A DNA stretch of 64,000 nt from Bacillus nitratireducens (GCF_001884135.1 NZ_MAOC01000009.1:21093-85092); one strand, 5' to 3'. Positions 25,723-34,357 are shown, counted from the first letter of the stretch. Notes: generated by a model from the sequence alone, not told the origin. Made by a program: numbers and translations.

Positions 25723-27312
25723 ATGAAGAAGAAGTTGTTTGCATTACCATTTGTCCTACTATTACTTATTGCATTAGCGGCTTGCTCAGGGGAAAAAGAT
25801 TCTTCGAAGCAAGCAGGAACTAGTACGTCAGGGACTCCGAAAGATGGAGGAACGTTAACAGTTGGTGTTAGTGATAATCCAGATACGATGAACCCGCTTT
25901 ATGCGAATGATCGTGTGTCGTTAACCGTACAGCAAGCTTTATATGCACCGCTGTATCATATGGAAGACGGTAAGAAAAAGTTTGTTCTTGCTGAGAGCTT
26001 TACGCCTTCAGAGGATCAATTAACATGGACTTTAAAACTAAAAGATAATTTGAAATGGCATGATGGTAAGAAAATTACATCAGACGATATTGTATTTACA
26101 TTTCAATCTATTTTAGATGAGAAGCAAAATAGTTCAAGCCGTGAAAACTTTATTTTTAAAGGAAAGCCGCTTGAGGTGAAAAAAGTGGATGAGCTAACGA
26201 CTCAGTTCGTATTACCACAAGTAAGTGCATCTTTCGAAGGGGTTATGAATGATTTCTTCCCAATTCCGAAACATGTATTTGAAGGTGAAGCAGATTTAGT
26301 GAAGAGTAAGAAAAACCTACAACCTGTTGGATCAGGTCCATTTAAGTTTAAAGAGTATAAATCAGATGAGTACGTTGCATTAGATCGATTCGATGATTAT
26401 GTCGGTGGTAAAGCTAAATTAGACTCTATCGTATATCGTGTTGTAAAAGACCGTAATACAGCAAATGTTTCACTACAAAATGGTCAAATCAACATGAAGA
26501 TGATTGAGCCGCAAGACTTTAAGAAATTAGATAGCACGGGGAACTTCTCAATGGTGACATTCCCTGAAGGTAGATTATTCTACTTATCTTATAACCAAAA
26601 TACAGATCTTATGAAGAAAAAAGAAGTGCGCCAAGCAATTGCGCATGCATTAGATAAGAAAGAAATGATTAACTCAGCATTCGTTTCTAGTCAATTTGCA
26701 GAACCAGCAAATTCAATCTTAACGCCAGACGCTATGTATTATGCAAAAGACATTAAAGATTATAAGTATGATAAAAAAGAAGCGAAAGATTTATTAGCGA
26801 AAGCTGGTGTAAAAGATAAAGAAAAAGTACGCGTTATGTATGTAACGAATAATAAAATTATGGAAAGCTTAGCGCTTTATACACAACAAAAATTACAAGA
26901 AGTTGGCTTAGAAGTTGAACTGAATGCATTAGATGCTAGTGCAGCAAGTGAAAAAAGCTTAGATAAAGCGAATAAAGAATATGATATTACATTCGGTGGT
27001 TACATAATGGGACCTGAGCCAGATTCATATAAGAGCTTATTCTTAAGCAATGCTGAATACAATTATGCACGTTATAAAAACGCTGATTTCGATAAGTTAT
27101 GGGAAGAAGCTGCAGTTGAAACAGATAAAACGAAACGCGCAGAACTATACCATAAAATTCAAGAGACAGCTAGAGAAGATTTACCTTATCTACCAATCGC
27201 ATATCCGAAAGCAGTTATTGCAGTAGATAAAAAGTTTGATGGATTAAAAGAAGCAAAAGCAATTCCAGTTACAATGTTTGAAGATCTATCTAAGATTTAT
27301 GAAGTGAAATAA
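25723..27312 (+). CDS. oppA: Oligopeptide ABC transporter substrate-binding lipoprotein
   Basis: 529 residues. Lipoprotein signal with lipobox LAAC, Cys21. SBP_bac_5 domain with the family blocks DNPDTMNPLYAN, WTLKLKDNLKWHDGKK and GSGPFKFKEYKSDEYVAL. Binds peptides outside the membrane and hands them to the permeases encoded downstream. Start ATG follows GAGAGGGG. Separated from oppB by a terminator-like hairpin and two bcr1 copies, which should give more oppA than permease transcript. Confidence 0.92.
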   Translation: MKKKLFALPFVLLLLIALAACSGEKDSSKQAGTSTSGTPKDGGTLTVGVSDNPDTMNPLYANDRVSLTVQQALYAPLYHMEDGKKKFVLAESFTPSEDQLTWTLKLKDNLKWHDGKKITSDDIVFTFQSILDEKQNSSSRENFIFKGKPLEVKKVDELTTQFVLPQVSASFEGVMNDFFPIPKHVFEGEADLVKSKKNLQPVGSGPFKFKEYKSDEYVALDRFDDYVGGKAKLDSIVYRVVKDRNTANVSLQNGQINMKMIEPQDFKKLDSTGNFSMVTFPEGRLFYLSYNQNTDLMKKKEVRQAIAHALDKKEMINSAFVSSQFAEPANSILTPDAMYYAKDIKDYKYDKKEAKDLLAKAGVKDKEKVRVMYVTNNKIMESLALYTQQKLQEVGLEVELNALDASAASEKSLDKANKEYDITFGGYIMGPEPDSYKSLFLSNAEYNYARYKNADFDKLWEEAAVETDKTKRAELYHKIQETAREDLPYLPIAYPKAVIAVDKKFDGLKEAKAIPVTMFEDLSKIYEVK

Positions 27313-27320
27313 GAAACAGT

Positions 27321-27350
27321 AAAGAAGCTGGTGGAAATCAGCTTCTTTAT
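27321..27350 (+). terminator. Hairpin after oppA, partial terminator
   Basis: Perfect 10-bp stem (27321-27330 with 27339-27348), only a short T-rich end. Likely reduces read-through from the abundant binding protein into the permease genes. Confidence 0.6.
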
Positions 27351-27356
27351 CAAGTT

Positions 27357-27396
27357 AAAGCCTGATTGATGTGGGCTAATGAAAGTTTCACTTTAT
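27357..27396 (+). repeat. bcr1 3' fragment in tandem with a full copy
   Basis: Reads AAAGCCTGATTGATGTGGGC, then jumps to AAAGTTTCACTTTAT, lacking the terminal hairpin. Its last TTTAT is also the first TTTAT of the next bcr1. Confidence 0.75.
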
Positions 27397-27546
27397 CCCG
27401 CATTAACGGGCAGTAAGACTCCCACCTCGAAATTCAACTGAAGCAAAGAAGTGAGGTGGGAGATCAACTGCTCGTAAATGCCCGATTGGTTCGGGCTAAT
27501 AATCAGTGGGGATGAACACCCCCCACTGATTAAAGTTTCACTTTAT
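27392..27546 (+). repeat. bcr1 repeat, full copy (155 bp) between oppA and oppB
   Basis: TTTAT to TTTAT, all internal blocks. Ends 17 bases before the oppB start codon. Confidence 0.95.
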
Positions 27547-27563
27547 CTTGAGGGGGGAAGTTT

Positions 27564-28514
27564 GTGTATAAAGTAATTGCAAAGAGGCTTTTAAATGCAA
27601 TTCCGCTTTTATTTGTTATTTCTATTATTTCTTTTCTATTAATAAAACTAGCGCCGGGCGATCCCGTTCGAAACTTTGTAACGCCGAATATGAGTCCGAT
27701 TGACGTCGAGCGTATTCGCAAAAGTTTAGGACTAGATCAACCGATTTACATGCAATATATTTTATGGTTGAAAAATATTTTAACAGGAAACTTTGGATAC
27801 TCACTTCAAAATCACCGTCCTGTTTTAGAACTTATTACAGAAAGATTACCTGCAACAATCGGGTTAATGGGATCATCTTTACTCGTTTCATTTGTAATCG
27901 CAATACCACTTGGACTATTTACAGGGGTGAAAAAGAATTCTATCTTTGATCGCATCGTGAACTTTATCTCCTATGTGGGAATCTCAATGCCAGTCTTTTG
28001 GTTCGCGTTACTATTAATCTACTTATTCTCTCTAAAGTTGAACTTGCTTCCGAGTATGGGTATGCGCACAGTCGGTCAAGATTCCTTCTGGGATATTGTC
28101 CAGCACGGCATTTTACCTTGCATGGTGCTAGCGTTCCAAAACATCTCTGTTTATATGAGATATATTCGTTCCAGCACAATTCAGCAATTAGAAGAAGATT
28201 ACGTACAAATTCAATATGCGTACGGTGCTTCAAAGAAAACAGTTTTATTTAATCACGTACTTCGAAACGTATTAATACCGATCATTACAATTTTCGGATT
28301 ATCCATTCCAAGTTTAGTAGGCGGAGCGTTCATTACGGAAACAGTATTCTCATGGCCGGGACTTGGTTCACTTGGGGTAAATGCTATTTTTAGATTTGAT
28401 TATCCAATTATTATGGCAATCACATTATTATCATCGTTCATGTTAATTCTCGGTAATTTAATTGCTGATATTTTATATGGCGTAGTAGATCCGCGCATTC
28501 GAATGAGGGGGTGA
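27564..28514 (+). CDS. oppB: Peptide ABC transporter permease OppB
   Basis: 316 residues, six membrane spans, BPD_transp_1. Typical OppB opening (MYKVIAKRLLNAIPLLFVISIISFLLIKLAPGDP in pieces visible), coupling EAA-type loop around YVQIQYAYGASKKTVLFNHVLRN, and ending GVVDPRIRMRG. Forms the membrane channel with OppC. Start GTG at 27564 behind AGGGGGG, and that site begins directly after bcr1. Six bases before oppC. Confidence 0.92.
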   Translation: MYKVIAKRLLNAIPLLFVISIISFLLIKLAPGDPVRNFVTPNMSPIDVERIRKSLGLDQPIYMQYILWLKNILTGNFGYSLQNHRPVLELITERLPATIGLMGSSLLVSFVIAIPLGLFTGVKKNSIFDRIVNFISYVGISMPVFWFALLLIYLFSLKLNLLPSMGMRTVGQDSFWDIVQHGILPCMVLAFQNISVYMRYIRSSTIQQLEEDYVQIQYAYGASKKTVLFNHVLRNVLIPIITIFGLSIPSLVGGAFITETVFSWPGLGSLGVNAIFRFDYPIIMAITLLSSFMLILGNLIADILYGVVDPRIRMRG

Positions 28515-28520
28515 TTTGGA

Positions 28521-29372
28521 ATGAATAATAGGAGATTTCAAACGATAAAAAATAGTTTTACGAAAAATAAGTTTGTACTAATGGGAGTTATTATACTTGC
28601 GGTTTTAACAATAGCGTCTCTTTTCGCATTCGTATCACCGTATGATCCTAGCAAAATGTCGATTCCAGATCGTTTACAAGAACCAAGTTTAAGTCATCCT
28701 TTCGGCACGGATGATTACGGAAGGGATTACTTAACGAGAGCGTTATATGGCGGACGAGTTTCGCTTGCGGTTGGTTTTCTAGCGATGGTTGTTTCTATTA
28801 CAATCGGGACCGCAGTAGGAACAATAAGTGGATACTTTGGCGGAAAGTTAGATAACTTCTTAATGCGAATTGTTGAAGTTTTAATGTCGATTCCATCATT
28901 CTTTTTAATGCTGTTATTAAATGCTTATTTAAAACCAGGAATTACAACACTTGTTCTTATTATCGGATTATTAACGTGGATGGACACCGCGCGTATCGTA
29001 AGGGCAGAAACGTTATCTGTAAAAGAGCGTGAGTACGTTTTATATGCAAAAGTATCTGGACAAAAATCACTCATGATTATTGTAAGACACATCATTCCTA
29101 ACATTTTATCGACCATTATAATCGCAGCGACATTAACAATTGCGACATCTATTTTAATGGAATCATCACTTAGCTTCTTAGGATTAGGTATTAGAGAACC
29201 AGATTCTTCTTGGGGCAGCATGCTAAATAATGCGCAAGGGTATATAGGTGAAGCTTGGTATTTAACACTCTTCCCAGGGTTCCTTATTTTATTAACAGTA
29301 CTAAGTTTTAACGTAATCGGTGAAGCGTTGAAAAAAGCTTTCGCACCAAAAGGGGCTCATCATGAGAACTAA
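28521..29372 (+). CDS. oppC: Peptide ABC transporter permease OppC
   Basis: 283 residues. N-terminal OppC_N segment, then six-span BPD_transp_1 with FGTDDYGRDYLTRALYGGRVSL, the family hallmark, and coupling loop EREYVLYAKVSGQKSLMIIVRH. Second half of the translocation pore. Start ATG 28521 follows GAGGGGGTG; gene immediately follows oppB. Confidence 0.92.
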   Translation: MNNRRFQTIKNSFTKNKFVLMGVIILAVLTIASLFAFVSPYDPSKMSIPDRLQEPSLSHPFGTDDYGRDYLTRALYGGRVSLAVGFLAMVVSITIGTAVGTISGYFGGKLDNFLMRIVEVLMSIPSFFLMLLLNAYLKPGITTLVLIIGLLTWMDTARIVRAETLSVKEREYVLYAKVSGQKSLMIIVRHIIPNILSTIIIAATLTIATSILMESSLSFLGLGIREPDSSWGSMLNNAQGYIGEAWYLTLFPGFLILLTVLSFNVIGEALKKAFAPKGAHHEN

Positions 29373-29399
29373 TGCTTTAAGTGAGGGGGAGTGAAAAGC

Positions 29400-30392
29400 G
29401 TGTCTGAAAAACTATTAGAAGTAAAAAACTTAAAGACTTCTTTTTTCATAGAAGACGGCGAAGTAGAAGCGGTTCGCGGCGTTTCATTTAGTCTGAAAAA
29501 GGGTGAAGTCGTTGGGATTGTTGGCGAATCGGGAAGCGGAAAGAGCGTTATGGCGAAATCCGTTATGGCCCTCGTTACGCCTCCGGGGAAAGTGAAAGAA
29601 GGAGAGATTCTTTTTCAAAATGAAAACGTGCTTTCTAAATCGGAGAAAGAATTACGCTCTATTAGAGGGAATCAAATTTCACTTATCTCCCAAGATCCAA
29701 TGTCGGCATTAAATCCAGTTGTGAAAATTGGAAAGCAAATGACGGAAGTAATTATTCGGCATCAAAAAGTGAAAAAGAAAGAAGCACAAAATATCGCGGT
29801 CAATTTGCTAAAACAAGTTGGTCTTTCTTCACCGGAAGAAAGGGTAAAACAATATCCGCATGAACTAAGCGGCGGAATGAAGCAGCGGGTTATGATCGCA
29901 ATGGCGATGTCTTGTAACCCAGACCTTCTCATTGCGGACGAACCGACGACAGCACTTGATGTAACGATACAAGCGCAAATACTAGACTTAATGAAAAACT
30001 TAAAAAATGAAACGAATATGTCGTTATTGCTCATCACGCATGATCTTGGAATTGTTGCGCAAAACTGTACACGCGTCATCGTTATGTACGGCGGACTTAT
30101 TATGGAAGAAGGGCATGTACTTGATATTTTCCAATCGCCGAATCATCCATATACGAAAGGGCTATTAAACTCTCTGCCAAAAATATCGAACGGCGTAAAA
30201 GAAAGACTAGCGCCAATTCAAGGTGTAACGCCAAACTTACTACACCCGCCGAAAGGTTGCCCATTCGCAGAGCGTTGCCCACATAAAATGGACATTTGTG
30301 AAAAAGAACGTCCACCATATTTTGAAATCGGAAACGGAAGACGCTCTATGTGCTGGCTAAACGATAGGGCGGTAGGTGATTCCCATGCATGA
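29400..30392 (+). CDS. oppD: Peptide ABC transporter ATPase OppD
   Basis: 330 residues. Walker A GESGSGKS, ABC signature LSGGMKQR, Walker B LLIADEPTTALD, His-switch ITHDLG, and the C-terminal Cys cluster region (CPFAERCPHKMDICE) typical of OppD/DppD that can hold an iron-sulphur cluster. GTG at 29400 was preferred over GTG 29391 because GAGGGGGA is then about eight to ten bases upstream. The 3' end overlaps oppF by 8 bases. Confidence 0.92.
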   Translation: MSEKLLEVKNLKTSFFIEDGEVEAVRGVSFSLKKGEVVGIVGESGSGKSVMAKSVMALVTPPGKVKEGEILFQNENVLSKSEKELRSIRGNQISLISQDPMSALNPVVKIGKQMTEVIIRHQKVKKKEAQNIAVNLLKQVGLSSPEERVKQYPHELSGGMKQRVMIAMAMSCNPDLLIADEPTTALDVTIQAQILDLMKNLKNETNMSLLLITHDLGIVAQNCTRVIVMYGGLIMEEGHVLDIFQSPNHPYTKGLLNSLPKISNGVKERLAPIQGVTPNLLHPPKGCPFAERCPHKMDICEKERPPYFEIGNGRRSMCWLNDRAVGDSHA

Positions 30393-31356
30393 AGAAAACT
30401 TAATTGAAGTTCGGAACTTAAAAAAGTATTTTCCTATTAAAAAAGGACTATTCGGCAGAAAAACAGAGCAATTAAAAGCAGTCGATGACCTAAGCTTCAC
30501 AATTAAAAAGGGTGAAACATTTGGGCTAGTAGGAGAATCGGGCTGCGGAAAATCAACGACAGGAAGAAGCATCATTCGCTTACACGATGTCACTTCAGGT
30601 AATATCCTATTCGACGGAAAAGATATCGCAGATCTAAAAGAAAGTGAACTAAAAGAATATCGAAAAAGAATGCAAATCATTTTCCAAGATCCATACGCAT
30701 CATTAAACCCGGCAATGAACGTATTCCAAATTATTAGCGAACCGATGAACATTCACGGCTCTTACACAGCCGAAGAAAGAAAAGAAATCATTCTAGACCT
30801 TCTCAAAAAAGTAGGCCTAAAAGAAGAACACCTATATCGCTACCCGCACGAATTTAGCGGAGGGCAAAGACAGCGCATCAGCATCGCGCGCGCACTATCT
30901 GTAAAACCTGACTTCATCCTATGTGACGAACCAATCTCAGCACTAGACGTCTCAGTCCAAGCACAAGTCGTAAACATGCTGCAAGACATCCAAGAAGAAA
31001 CAGGCGTCACATACTTATTCATCGCACATGACCTATCCATGGTAAGACACATATCAGATAGAATCGGAGTCATGTACTTAGGAAACATAGTAGAAATTGC
31101 CGAAAGCGAAGACCTATACACAAAACCGGCACATCCATACACACAAGCACTACTCTCATCCATGCCAGAACCAGATCCAACAAACACAGGCAAAGAACGG
31201 ATCATTCTAGAGGGTGAAGTACCAAGCCCACTCAACTCACCATCCGGCTGCAAATTCAGAACGCGTTGTAAATTCGCCACTGAAAAATGCGCGCAAGAAG
31301 TACCGAAGATGGTTGAGATTGCGAAGGGGCATGAGGTGGCTTGTCATTTGTTTTAG
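30385..31356 (+). CDS. oppF: Peptide ABC transporter ATPase OppF
   Basis: 323 residues. Walker A GESGCGKST, signature FSGGQRQR, Walker B FILCDEPISALD, C-terminal CKFRTRCKFATEKCAQEVP cluster. Pairs with OppD to drive uptake. ATG 30385 has GGTAGGTGA upstream; an in-frame GTG at 30376 overlaps that site. Codon use in the middle is A/C-rich and flips to G-rich for the last 100 bases and beyond the stop. No intrinsic terminator follows. Confidence 0.92.
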   Translation: MHEENLIEVRNLKKYFPIKKGLFGRKTEQLKAVDDLSFTIKKGETFGLVGESGCGKSTTGRSIIRLHDVTSGNILFDGKDIADLKESELKEYRKRMQIIFQDPYASLNPAMNVFQIISEPMNIHGSYTAEERKEIILDLLKKVGLKEEHLYRYPHEFSGGQRQRISIARALSVKPDFILCDEPISALDVSVQAQVVNMLQDIQEETGVTYLFIAHDLSMVRHISDRIGVMYLGNIVEIAESEDLYTKPAHPYTQALLSSMPEPDPTNTGKERIILEGEVPSPLNSPSGCKFRTRCKFATEKCAQEVPKMVEIAKGHEVACHLF

Positions 31357-31618
31357 AGGGAGAGCATCGGGGGAACCTGGTGGTATTTCAGTTGGTAATA
31401 TGATAGCTGGTATGGCTTGTAGCGTTAAATAATTTATATAATAAACAATTGATCATCTATTTTTCTTTACATAATCTCCAGATACAGTCCATATCAACTA
31501 TAGATTCTTGTCTTATGCTAAATGTAATCAAAAAGCAAGTAGATAAAGATAATGATTAAAACATTAACTCTAGATACTTTTTTGATGAATATTACAAATA
31601 AACAGGAGGTAATGAAAA
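31357..31618. other. Intergenic region after opp operon
   Basis: 262 bases with no clear terminator. The stretch around 31493-31535 (CATATCAACTATAGATTCTT and a following GTAATCAAA) recurs upstream of the broken paralogue near 32368-32411, so it probably contains a duplicated promoter for the secreted repeat protein. Confidence 0.45.
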
Positions 31619-32143
31619 ATGATTAAAACATTATTAGCAGGAGCACTTTTAAGTACAGGATTGGTAGCGGGAGGTGCAGTAGGTGCAGATGATACGAAAA
31701 TGGACAATTTAAAGTCAAATGAAGATAGTTCAAATCAAGTAATTACACAAAGTGCAGATGGAACAACGTCTTTCTCACAAAACTTTGATTTACCTAAAGA
31801 TGCAGTGCCAGCAACTCCTAAAGGAGACGCAAAAACTGTTGAAAGAACAGAAGGTACAGGTTCTCAAGAAGAAAAAATGGTACCAACAAAAGAAGGTACA
31901 GATTCTCAGCCTGGATTTGAAATGGGAGCCCCTGAAAAACCAGAACATGCAAAAACTGTTGAAAGAACAGAAGGTACAGGTTCTCAAGAAGGAAAAATGG
32001 TACCAACAAAAGAAGGTACAGATTCTCAATCTGGATTTGAAATGGGAGCCCCTGAAAAATCAGAACATGCAAAAACAGTTGAAAGAACAGAGGGTACAGA
32101 CTCTCAAGAAGGAAAAATGGTACCAACAAAAGAAGGAAATTAA
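31619..32143 (+). CDS. Secreted protein with 40-residue tandem repeats
   Basis: 174 residues. Signal peptide MIKTLLAGALLSTGLVAGGAVGA (cleavage near 23), then a Ser/Asp-rich linker and 2.6 copies of a 40-residue unit that starts AKTVERTEGTGSQEG, continues KMVPTKEGTDSQ and ends GFEMGAPEK. Repeat DNA is nearly identical (120-bp unit), a sign of recent expansion. No domain or catalytic motif is seen; no LPXTG anchor. Highly hydrophilic and probably disordered. Start ATG follows AGGAGG. A degenerate paralogue follows 290 bases downstream. Function unknown. Confidence 0.75.
   Translation: MIKTLLAGALLSTGLVAGGAVGADDTKMDNLKSNEDSSNQVITQSADGTTSFSQNFDLPKDAVPATPKGDAKTVERTEGTGSQEEKMVPTKEGTDSQPGFEMGAPEKPEHAKTVERTEGTGSQEGKMVPTKEGTDSQSGFEMGAPEKSEHAKTVERTEGTDSQEGKMVPTKEGN
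31829..32140 (+). repeat. 120-bp tandem coding repeat, 2.6 copies
   Basis: Units begin at 31829, 31949 and 32069 (the third is cut at 72 bases). Very few mismatches between units, so copy number is likely to vary between strains. Confidence 0.9.
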
Positions 32144-32161
32144 ATAATATATAGTTATAAC

Positions 32162-32195
32162 GAAGAGCATCCAAAAAGTGGTGCTCTTTTTATAT
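32162..32195 (+). terminator. Terminator of the repeat-protein gene
   Basis: About 9-bp stem (AAGAGCATC paired with GGTGCTCTT) and T run. Confidence 0.7.
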
Positions 32196-32200
32196 TATAG

Positions 32201-32320
32201 GGATCCACTGGTTTTACTCAATATAGAACTGTAGTGGGAATTCAAACTAGAATATGGGTTACTGTCTCTTCAAATTATGGTGTTTGAAGCACTAGTTTTG
32301 GTGGTAACGTTACAACATAA
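32201..32320 (+). pseudogene. C-terminal remnant of a secreted beta-rich protein
   Basis: Open frame without a start: GSTGFTQYRTVVGIQTRIWV, then TVSSNYGV, an in-frame TGA, then STSFGGNVTT and TAA. Alternating polar/hydrophobic pattern of a beta-sandwich end. Parent family not recognised; too short to be a gene on its own. Confidence 0.4.
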
Positions 32321-32431
32321 ACATTTTATTAGAGATTTTTTAAATTTACATACACTCTAGATAAACTACATATCAACTTCAGATACTTGTTTTATGATAC
32401 AAGTAATCAAACAAAAGGAGGGCAATACAAA

Positions 32432-32593
32432 ATGATTACAACAGTATTAACAGGGCACTCTTTTAAGTACAGGAGATTATTAACGGGTGGAGAAAATGTT
32501 GAAGATGTACAGACAGATAAACATATTCCATATGAACAAAATGAATTGCAGCAAACTCTAGAAAAGTACGATTCGAAGAAATTTGAGTTATAA
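32432..32593 (+). pseudogene. Degenerate paralogue of the secreted repeat protein
   Basis: Start ATG behind AAGGAGG and a leader region alignable base by base with the intact gene (ATGATTAAAACATTATTAGC versus ATGATTACAACAGTATTAAC), but small insertions shift the frame inside the signal peptide, giving MITTVLTGHSFKYRRLLTGG. 53 codons, no repeats. The upstream promoter-like stretch is duplicated too. A real short product is possible but would not be exported. Confidence 0.55.
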
Positions 32594-32637
32594 AAAGAAA
32601 ATAGATAAATATAGTGAAAATAGATAAATTGACAAGA

Positions 32638-32672
32638 GAAAAGCACTTTGTGTATATCACAGGTGCTTTTTA
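32638..32672 (+). terminator. Terminator after the degenerate paralogue
   Basis: AAAAGCAC...GTGCTTTT stem with an inner TGTG/CACA extension and T-rich end. Confidence 0.7.
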
Positions 32673-32744
32673 TTTTCATTTTGATATAGGGCTTGAATTA
32701 AATTTTTACACTAAAATATATACGGCAAAAAAGGGGGGAGTTCA

Positions 32745-32903
32745 TTGCACAAAGTTATTTATGGAATATTAATTTTAATTTATACTTTGTATTCATTTTT
32801 TGTAAGTGATGGAAGTGAAGTAAGGTTTATTATGGTGTTAACTATAGTACTTATCTTTTCTGTGGTTTTAGAAAAAGGAAATGCAAACAAAACGACTGAT
32901 TAA
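32745..32903 (+). CDS. Small two-span membrane protein
   Basis: 52 residues, start TTG behind AAGGGGGGAG. Two hydrophobic segments (about 4-19 and 27-43) joined by VSDGSEVR, ending EKGNANKTTD. The stop codon lies inside its terminator stem. No family is recognised. Confidence 0.55.
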   Translation: MHKVIYGILILIYTLYSFFVSDGSEVRFIMVLTIVLIFSVVLEKGNANKTTD

Positions 32904-32928
32904 AGGTCTTTTTGTTTGCATTTTTTAG
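32879..32928 (+). terminator. Terminator of the small membrane protein gene
   Basis: About 14-bp stem (AAATGCAAACAAAA paired with TTTTGTTTGCATTT) and T run; overlaps the last codons. Confidence 0.8.
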
Positions 32929-32965
32929 TTGGCTATTAAAGTCCAGATGTTTTAGGGATAGCACC

Positions 32966-33082
32966 AAATCGCCATCAAGCTTAAAGAACGATTTATCCCC
33001 AAACAATAAAAATGATCCTTTTATTACAAGTTAGCACCAAATTTCGTTTTTGGGACACTATTAAATTTTTAGTTGATGAAAA
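32966..33082. repeat. Possible small mobile-element remnant
   Basis: A stretch bounded by CATCAAGCTTAAAG (about 32974) and TTTTTAGTTGATG (about 33067), which are imperfect inverted repeats, with GCACCAAAT repeated inside at two places. The CATCAA.CTTAA end is reminiscent of IS231/IS4-type ends. Weak evidence. Confidence 0.3.
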
Positions 33083-33120
33083 CACCCGCCTAAAATAGAA
33101 AACTTTTAACCTATTATCAT

Positions 33121-34068
33121 TTATTCCGTAGCTTTTAAGGTATTTAACACGACTTTGGTTGCGTCTGCAATAAGTTTGTCATCGTATTTAGCATCTTCTT
33201 TATCATGATTAGAAAGTATAGCAAGAACAATCGGCTTTTTATTTGGTGGCCAAATAATTGCGATATCATTTCTTGTTCCGTAAGATCCCGCGCCTGTTTT
33301 ATCAGCTACTTCCCATCCTTTTGGTACGCCCGCACGAATCAATTTATCTCCAGTTGTATTTCTCTTCATCCAATCTACTAATAGTTCACGTTTTTCTGTT
33401 GGAAGTGCATTTCCTAATGTAAATGATTGAAGTGTCTTAGCTATCGCTTCTGGTGTACTGGTATCATGTGTTTCTCCTGGATGCACTTCATTTAATTCAG
33501 GTTCAAATCGTTCTGAAGTAGTAACAGTATCTCCCATTTCTCTCAAGATTTTTTCAAATTCAGAGGGCCCTCCTAACTGTTTAAGAATCAAATTATGTGC
33601 TGTGCTGTCACTATATCGAACAGAAGCATCTGCAAGTTCTTTTAACGTCATTCCTGTATCAACATGCTTTTCAGTAATTGGATTATAATTAGAAAGATCT
33701 TCATGAGTATACGTAATCCTTTGATCAAGAGCTTCTAATGAGTTCTTGCGTAAAAGAGCGCCCACAGCTAATGATTTAGATGTAGATGCAAATGCAAAAC
33801 GATCATCGGAATGATAAGCAACAGTTTGATTCGTACCTGTGTCCAGTGCATAAATACCAAGCTTAGCATCATATTCTTTTTCAAGTTTAGCGAAAGATTG
33901 ATTACCTGTATTTTCTTGCTTAATTTGAGTAGCTTGATTCGTTTGTTTAGGTGGTTCAGATTGAGTGTTACTATTGGAACAACCTATAAGTGATACACAT
34001 GAAAGTAATACTACAGGCACAATCTTTTTGTAATGTAAAATGTTAAAGAACTTGTTTAAAACGAACAT
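33121..34068 (-). CDS. bla: Class A beta-lactamase, type III lipoprotein form
   Basis: 315 residues. Lipobox LIGC with Cys30, so membrane-tethered outside the cell. All class A elements: Ser95-x-x-Lys98 (STSK), Ser153-Asp154-Ser155 (in place of SDN), Glu189 in EPELN (omega loop), Lys257-Thr-Gly (KTG). It hydrolyses the beta-lactam ring of penicillins by an acyl-serine intermediate. The overall sequence matches B. cereus beta-lactamase III as remembered rather than Bla1. Start ATG follows AAAGAGG. No bla regulator is adjacent. Confidence 0.92.
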   Translation of the reverse strand: MFVLNKFFNILHYKKIVPVVLLSCVSLIGCSNSNTQSEPPKQTNQATQIKQENTGNQSFAKLEKEYDAKLGIYALDTGTNQTVAYHSDDRFAFASTSKSLAVGALLRKNSLEALDQRITYTHEDLSNYNPITEKHVDTGMTLKELADASVRYSDSTAHNLILKQLGGPSEFEKILREMGDTVTTSERFEPELNEVHPGETHDTSTPEAIAKTLQSFTLGNALPTEKRELLVDWMKRNTTGDKLIRAGVPKGWEVADKTGAGSYGTRNDIAIIWPPNKKPIVLAILSNHDKEDAKYDDKLIADATKVVLNTLKATE

Positions 34069-34198
34069 AAATTTTCAACCTCTTTCAAGAATATATGGAT
34101 TTTGTCTAGGTATTCTAAATACCAATGCAATTAAAGATGGCATAGGGTAACAATACTACTGTAGCTAAAATTTCACAGGTTAAAGGACATCCAAAACG

Positions 34199-34357
34199 TT
34201 TATCCCGCTATTTGTGGGCAGTAAGACCCCCACCTCAAAATTCAGCGGAAGCAAAGAAGTTAGGTGGGGGTCGGGCTGCCCGTAAAATCCCGATTGGTGA
34301 GGGCTGATAATCAGCGGGAGATGAACAAAACCCCCACTGATTAAAGTTTCACTTTAT
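34199..34357 (+). repeat. bcr1 repeat, full copy (159 bp)
   Basis: TTTAT at both ends; GGTGGGGGTC central arm and CAGCGGGAGATG variant of the terminal hairpin. Confidence 0.95.

Noticed and set aside
30357-31280. Long minus-strand ORFs over oppF and oppD
   Set aside because: Shadows of ABC ATPase genes with all motifs on the plus strand.
31829-32140. CRISPR-like repeat structure
   Set aside because: Units are 120 bp, contiguous, in frame and without spacers; this is a coding tandem repeat. No CRISPR array was found elsewhere.
31752-32147. 131-codon ORF in another frame of the repeat protein, rich in Lys/Gln
   Set aside because: Long only because the 120-bp repeat lacks stops in that frame; no signal peptide or ribosome site. 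The same applies to the two minus-strand ORFs over this repeat.
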